DNA of 64,000 nucleotides, taken from NCBI GenBank assembly GCA_034766995.1, contig CM068313.1:19194512-19258511 (forward strand), read 5' to 3'. A program made the translations under genes and the position numbers. This DNA comes from Acanthacorydalis orientalis. Taxonomy: Eukaryota; Arthropoda; Insecta; Megaloptera; Corydalidae. The notes under the pieces are model-generated. The model saw only the letters and a program-made list of their open reading frames with translations. It made no database searches and was not told the origin of the DNA. Positions 59,264-64,000 of this stretch are shown here, piece after piece (positions within the stretch are counted from its first letter, which is position 1; each line of letters opens with the position of its first letter).

Positions 59264-59976
59264 CCATTTCGAATTCTATATTTATAGTTTACTGATTATG
59301 TGCGCTTTCATTTTATGTTATTATTTGATGTCAGTACATGTTATAAATCTACTAATATAACATAATAATAGTAAGTTAAATTTGAATCAGAATTATGTCT
59401 AAGCCATGAATTTATGCCTAGAGATAGTGTTTAATTAGTGTATAATTTTGTTCCAATTAATTTTTTTGTGAATTATATCAGTACACAATTTTATTAATAG
59501 ACAAATATAATTCTATATGTTTACATAATTCAAATTTAAAGTTTTTATTTTTTTATCCTAGAAATTATTATTATTGCTTGTATGTACTTTTACTAAAGAT
59601 AATTGTCATTTGTTCATTTTTTATCATTGAATACATTCATATATGTATTAGGTGATTTATTAAAACATATTATAAATTAAATGTGACTGTCTATGATATA
59701 ATATACGCTTCATTAGTTACATTTCTAGTTATTTATTTATTAAACTTTTTTATGTGGATGGCTTTGATTATAATTTAATATTTAATGAAGATATTTCATG
59801 AGTATATTTTAATTTGTGAATACAAAACAGCGTTATGAATTATTTTCATATAATAAAAGAACAAATTATTCTAAAACCTATTTTTGTACTCAAAAAGTAA
59901 TGTCAACTATCATTTTTAAATAATAATTTCCTTTCAACTTTTACACGCAACGTTTGATACTTATCTGATGTATATA

Positions 59977-60027
<51 letters not shown>

Positions 60028-60239
60028 CTGTGATAAAAGTATGTATATAAAGACAATACAGAATTTACATTTATTAATGTAAAACTAGGAATTGCTTTGA
60101 TATGAATGAATTTATTAATAACGCAGTTAAAACACTGGAAAATAAATAAATCTTTTTAAAGTAAACCTGTATATTAAAAAAGAGATCAATGGCATAAAAA
60201 GTAAACGTTGTCGTGATTTTTTATGATAGAAAGCAATTT
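59264..60239. other. AT-rich noncoding sequence
   Basis: No gene is seen. Confidence 0.65.
59970..60024. repeat. (TA)n microsatellite
   Basis: About 54 bp with one CATA step. Confidence 0.95.
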
Positions 60240-60249
60240 TCGAAATCAA

Positions 60250-60474
60250 TTAATCATGTTTGTATTCGCAAATTAAAAATAACACAAAACAGCGACAAAC
60301 CATGTCAACTGACATCAATCTCGCTACATTATCTTTTATTATATCATCAGAGGACTGTATGTAAAAGGACGTATCTGCCAATAGAGCAATAGCTTTTTCA
60401 TCACACTTTTTCCTAGTCTCGTTTTTATCCTCACACACTTTATAGTAAAAACTGTCACCGCAATCTCGCAGCAT
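60250..60474 (-). CDS. Possible small protein or exon, unknown
   Basis: From the minus-strand ATG at 60474 the frame has 74 codons beginning MLRDCGDSFYYKVCEDKNET. It is rich in D, E and K, has five cysteines in all, and ends in a hydrophobic stretch followed by EYKHD. The stop-free region extends about 13 codons upstream without an ATG. A CTATATAAGG box lies at 60537-60546, 63 bp upstream. An overlapping ATG frame in another register (60339-60575) competes. No family is recognised. Confidence 0.2.
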   Translation of the reverse strand: MLRDCGDSFYYKVCEDKNETRKKCDEKAIALLADTSFYIQSSDDIIKDNVARLMSVDMVCRCFVLFLICEYKHD

Positions 60475-60620
60475 GTCCGAAACCAAAATAAATAGCTCAA
60501 TATATACAGGCACAAAAAAGAAAATGCACGATCGACCTTATATAGAGCTACGATAATCAGAGGCGTCCCGTGCATTTCAATGAAGACACTGTCGACTATA
60601 ACTATTTAATTATATTCACT
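60475..60620. other. GC-normal island 18
   Basis: Balanced sequence upstream (minus sense) of the 74-codon frame, holding the TATA candidate. Confidence 0.3.
60537..60546 (-). promoter_or_regulatory. TATA box candidate CTATATAAGG
   Basis: A canonical TATA element on the minus strand, inside GC-normal sequence and not part of a microsatellite. Confidence 0.3.
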
Positions 60621-61255
60621 TAACTCTGCCAGTCGTCGTGGCTTCTAAAATAAAATAAAAAAGTATAAAATATGAGAATAATTTTATATTTCTTAAGCTT
60701 TAAAGGAAAATTTTGTGGTCGTTTTACAAAACAAAATATTATACATATATATATATATAAACCGATTTTTATCATTATATTTAAAATTCTGTTTATAAAT
60801 TCTATATCTTGTTTTGACATTTTGTCAACGACATCAAAAAAAAAATTACTTTTTACGTTACGTTCCATGTAAAAGCGAATTTCTTCTTATAACATTTTTT
60901 CTTATCTAACTTGAAAGATAATTAGTTTATTTTTTTACTAGTAAAAATAAAAATACTATATGTACAAATGGTATTTGAAATTTATCATAAAACAATTCGT
61001 AACTAAGAATTCTTTAAGTGTTCAATTAATATTATATCAATATTTTAATTTTAATATACAGCAAAAGGAACATTTATTATTATTGAGAAAGTGTATTGAG
61101 AAATTTTTTTGAACAAGTTGAATTCATATTTTATTAATAAAATATTATTTGTGTTTTATAAGGTAAATATATTCTATATATTATTTCATTATTTAATTAA
61201 TTTTAAAAATATTATTTATATATATATATATATATATTACTTTCAATTGTTTTTA
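60621..61255. other. AT-rich noncoding sequence
   Basis: Overlapping frames on both strands at 60620-60872 are I/F/K-rich and look like chance. No gene is recognised. Confidence 0.6.
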
Positions 61256-61264
61256 TACACACAC

Positions 61265-61333
<69 letters not shown>
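61256..61333. repeat. (CA)(TA)n compound microsatellite
   Basis: An ACACACACAGA lead followed by about 66 bp of pure (TA)n. Confidence 0.95.
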
Positions 61334-61334
<1 letters not shown>

Positions 61335-61440
61335 TAGAGGGACTCGCTTCCTGCTTGCTGCGTTTACCAACCCCTGTCAACTATAAGCATGCACATGTAA
61401 CCGAATGAAACAATAAACATATTTGTGTATCATAAAAGCC
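61334..61440. mobile_element. GC-normal module abutting (TA)n, possible element end
   Basis: Directly after the (TA)n tract comes CTAGAGGGACTCGCTTCCTG and then TTGCTGCG, an abrupt GC-rich block. It leads into a less GC-rich stretch and then repeat copy B. Its reverse complement shares GAAGCGAG with the module at 42.84 kb. The arrangement of (TA)n, then CTAG, then a GC-rich block suggests the terminus of a dispersed element. I do not recognise the class. Confidence 0.3.
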
Positions 61441-61835
61441 ATGTCTCAAATAATTAAATTGACGTCATGAATTTACATATATACAAAAAAATGTATGTTA
61501 GTAGGTCTATATAAACATTATTGCAGATAGATTCTTTTTTGCAGCGTGTTTTTTTTTATTTTATGAAGTTTTTGTGGATAATTTTGATTGTATATATAAA
61601 TATATATATATATACATGTATATATATATATATATATTAGTGTATAATCATTATCGCTAACAGATTGTTACATGTTATTTTATATATGAGATAAAAATTT
61701 GAGTACCATACAATCATTAATATCATAAATAAGTAAGTTGACGTCATCCAAATTTTTTTTGGATAATTTCGATTTTATATGTATGTATATATATATATAC
61801 ATGTATGTATGTATATATTCATATATAACACTTCT
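61440..61835 (+). repeat. Dispersed 279-bp tandem-dimer repeat, copy B
   Basis: GACGTCAT starts at 61461 and again at 61740, a 279-bp period. The order matches copy A at 18.93 kb: lead AATAA(T/G)TAA, TGACGTCAT, a stretch with GCAGATAGATT and GCGTGTT, TTGTGGATAATTTTGAT, (TA)n, then CGCTAACAGATTGTTACATG and the next TGACGTCAT with TTGGATAATTTCGATTTTAT. Both boundary sites here (61460-61467 and 61739-61746) are intact CRE consensus sequences, while in copy A they are mutated. No coding capacity is seen. Confidence 0.75.
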
Positions 61836-62229
61836 TAATCGGGCGTTAATGATCTTAGTTGTTATAACCAACCAACACTTTGTAAAGTTAAAAATTCTTG
61901 ATTCTTTAATTTTTAAAATATCAAAGAGCAGTTCAATAGAAACTTTTCATTGTAGATGTAAACAATATGGAATGAAATTTTCGGTCTGGCCCAATTTATA
62001 AGCAAATATATATTTTATGAACCGCCACTGGTGACGATATCGTTCTTCGAAGGACGTAATGTCACTACTGTCTTGTATAAATGCGTGTTGATGATTTGTG
62101 ACTCCTACAGCCAATTGTTTTCGATAGAAATATATAGGTTACGTATACGTGAAACAAGTTATAAATTATTGAGTTTGTTGTGGAATTATAAACAAATCAA
62201 TTATTAAATGTGGTTTATATATGTTTGCA

Positions 62230-62231
<2 letters not shown>

Positions 62232-62278
<47 letters not shown>

Positions 62279-62279
62279 T
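62232..62279. repeat. (TA)n(TG)n compound microsatellite
   Basis: About 34 bp of (TA)n and 13 bp of (TG)n. Confidence 0.95.
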
Positions 62280-62615
62280 ATAATACATTTTGATAAAAAA
62301 TTAAAATTTCAATTTTAACTTAAATTTATTTTTATTTTTTCTTATTTTTTGTAGCTATATTAAATTTATACATAAAAAAATTCATACTTTACTGTTTTAT
62401 GGCGAGTTTTTGTAAATAAATCATACTTTTATAGGTAAAGATTACATTTTTAAAGTAAGAAGATGTGACTGTTTGAAAAAAATAAAATATTGGCATTGTA
62501 TATCTGATTTTACGATAGCATTTATTTTTTGTAATTTTATTTTTCTTTTTGTGTGGAATGAATTCTTTTCAATAAAAACATGCTAAAACCAACTTGTTCA
62601 AATCGAAAAAATTAA

Positions 62616-62617
<2 letters not shown>

Positions 62618-62663
<46 letters not shown>
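62618..62663. repeat. (TA)n microsatellite
   Basis: A pure tract of about 46 bp, then TTTATTTATTTA. Confidence 0.95.
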
Positions 62664-62667
<4 letters not shown>

Positions 62668-62939
62668 TTATTTATCAACATTTTTTCTACGAAATAAAAA
62701 TAAAAAAAAATGTATGAAAAGATGAATGTCAAGAGGAGCAAATTGTATACCTATGTTTATTTTTGGAGAAGATTACTTTAGAAATTACGTATATCTGCTT
62801 TTGATTTCTTTCGAATATTTCGATAAACAAATTTTATGTATCTGATGTTTGCTGTACGTTTTTCTATAGCATATAAACATCGTTTGCTGAGACTTTGTTT
62901 ACATTTACTTAATTTATTGATATTATATTTAAATTAAGC

Positions 62940-63334
62940 TGTGTTGCGGCGTCTCTGTTCAGCCCAGCAAACATTCCAGTGCTGAAAAATGACACGTACT
63001 CCTCACTCACTATTTCGTTACCATTTCCAACGAATAGAATGATGATCTATGGAACTGATATCAGTCGAACGAAGTTAACAACTGAATTATGAACGCACGA
63101 AGTGACTGAACAAAAGATACACATTCTGTGTAACGATAACGATCTGTTTTGTCACTAAATTTCCAGCGGGCTTCCGGCCAAGGACGCGTTTATCTTTCTG
63201 TGGCGTCAGCATGCACGCATTGCTCGGAATGTGAAGCGGACGTGCGCTTTAACTCACGCCCACACGGCGGTACGGTGCCTCGAACGAGCATCTAAGCCAG
63301 GAGCTTTGACTGAAACGATCTGAACCTGACGAGC
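62940..63334. promoter_or_regulatory. CpG-dense island 19, promoter or enhancer candidate
   Basis: About 400 bp of G+C near 45% with a CpG-rich core at 63165-63300 (GCGTCAGCATGCACGC, CGCCCACACGGCGG). It lies immediately upstream of an ATG frame with a splice-donor-like end, so promoter plus first exon is one consistent reading. No TATA box is evident. Confidence 0.4.
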
Positions 63335-63574
63335 ATGGATTTGCTATTGTTTATGCGTTTTAATGGTATTGGAACAAGTCCATCCATCTTTTACAGAGCT
63401 TCCTTCGTTTCTTTTTGGATTCAAGGACGGACAGCTACGAAATATATATGGATAAAAAATACATGCTTGATGGTTTGTGGCGAACACTGGAATGTAATGA
63501 ATCAATTATGTAGATGTCATATGTACGGAATTTCAAATTTTTCCGCATTTGCAAAAGCACTATATATATATAAG
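63335..63574 (+). CDS. Possible first coding exon, unknown protein
   Basis: An ATG at 63335, directly after a CpG-dense island, opens 80 codons beginning MDLLLFMRFNGIGTSPSIFY. They reach AAG|GTAAAC at 63574/63575, a good 5' splice site in phase 0. If unspliced, the frame ends four codons later (VNID then stop, to 63589). The N-terminus is hydrophobic but not a clear signal peptide. Five cysteines cluster in TCLMVCGEHWNVMNQLCRCH-type sequence. No family is recognised. The next exon would lie beyond the window or in its last 400 bp, where I see nothing. Confidence 0.22.
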
Positions 63575-63589
63575 GTAAACATAGATTGA

Positions 63590-64000
63590 ATTTATGAAAA
63601 TAAGGATGATTTTTATGTTTCCATAAAATATTGTTTTAAAATTCTTATCAGAGTAATCTTAAATTTTTAATATGTAATTTTAAAAGTATATTTTTAACTA
63701 TTAATCGTTTGTTTATAATTTGTTCTCTTAATGATTGATTCAGAAGTAAGCACTTTATAAAACTAAAATTATTTAACACTGTATACTTTCTGTTAAATAT
63801 TTTTCATTTTATATTCATTTCGTTTCCAATTTGATCCTATTTTGAGAGAGGTAAAGAGCGGAATAGCTAAGTGCAAACACAAAAAAGACAATTTAAAATA
63901 CTTTTATTGATATTACTTTCTCTATATTTGTAGTAAAAAAACTATTTCATGATATAAGGACTGAAGTTGGTCTTAGTAAAATATACTTGGGCAAATATTT
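63590..64000. other. AT-rich noncoding sequence to window end
   Basis: No feature is recognised. Confidence 0.65.

Larger units (their letters stand above)
61836..62939. other. AT-rich noncoding sequence
   Basis: A slightly more balanced patch at 61830-62130 has no recognisable feature apart from an overlapping chance frame (61738-62001). Confidence 0.6.

Noticed and set aside
1..64000. tRNA, rRNA, known animal microRNAs and CRISPR arrays
   Set aside because: I looked for B-box-like words, conserved rRNA words and common mature microRNA sequences, and for regularly spaced repeats, and found none by eye.

Overview
The window is eukaryotic nuclear DNA, most likely from an invertebrate animal. 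It is very AT-rich (roughly a quarter G+C by eye). A (TA)n or compound (CA)(TA)(TG)(GA) microsatellite occurs about every 1.3 kb. There are no bacterial-style operons, no rRNA or tRNA that I can recognise, and no long open reading frame. The longest open frames at the microsatellites are low-complexity YIYIYI translations of (TA)n. Degraded mariner-family elements fit an animal genome. A mollusc such as a cephalopod would fit the compound TA/CA/GATA microsatellites, but I cannot establish the taxon from this sequence.

The layout is a gene desert, or the inside of very long introns. It is a sea of AT-rich sequence and microsatellites interrupted by about twenty islands of 150-550 bp with normal base composition and many CpGs. 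They lie near 1.25, 6.35, 8.3, 10.6, 12.8, 15.8, 21.2, 22.9, 26.4, 34.8, 38.6, 40.6, 42.5, 47.9, 51.3, 54.3, 57.0, 58.8, 60.4 and 63.2 kb. These islands are the best places to look for exons, promoters or conserved enhancers. Several hold short open frames with plausible signals: a signal-peptide-like frame with an upstream TATA box at 51.2-51.6 kb (minus); a G/C-ending-codon exon flanked by splice-like sites beside a perfect 16-bp CRE palindrome at 47.83 kb (plus); a 9-codon first-exon-like segment ending in a perfect GTAAGT at 6.36 kb (minus); and a frame ending at AAG|GTAAAC at 63.57 kb (plus). I recognise none of these as a known gene, and open frames of 60-90 codons are expected by chance in a window this size, so all coding calls are low confidence.

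The firmest findings are repeats. (1) There are two copies, 54 kb apart and in the same orientation, of one roughly 510-bp non-autonomous element. Each fuses the N-terminal and C-terminal ends of a mariner transposase gene with the catalytic core deleted, and each has mariner-like terminal inverted repeats at TA dinucleotides. (2) Two copies of a dispersed repeat lie at about 18.9-19.3 and 61.4-61.8 kb. Each is a head-to-tail dimer of a 278/279-bp unit, with a (TA)n tract inside the unit and a TGACGTCA-like site at each unit boundary. (3) A third short dispersed motif recurs at 23.32 and 37.66 kb, followed by (TA)n each time. (4) Two small GC-rich modules (42.84 and 61.34 kb) share a GAAGCGAG core and may be ends of unrecognised mobile elements. 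Exact hairpins at 14.42 and 10.35 kb and a C/A-to-T/G strand-composition switch at 30.3-30.6 kb are further unexplained structures.
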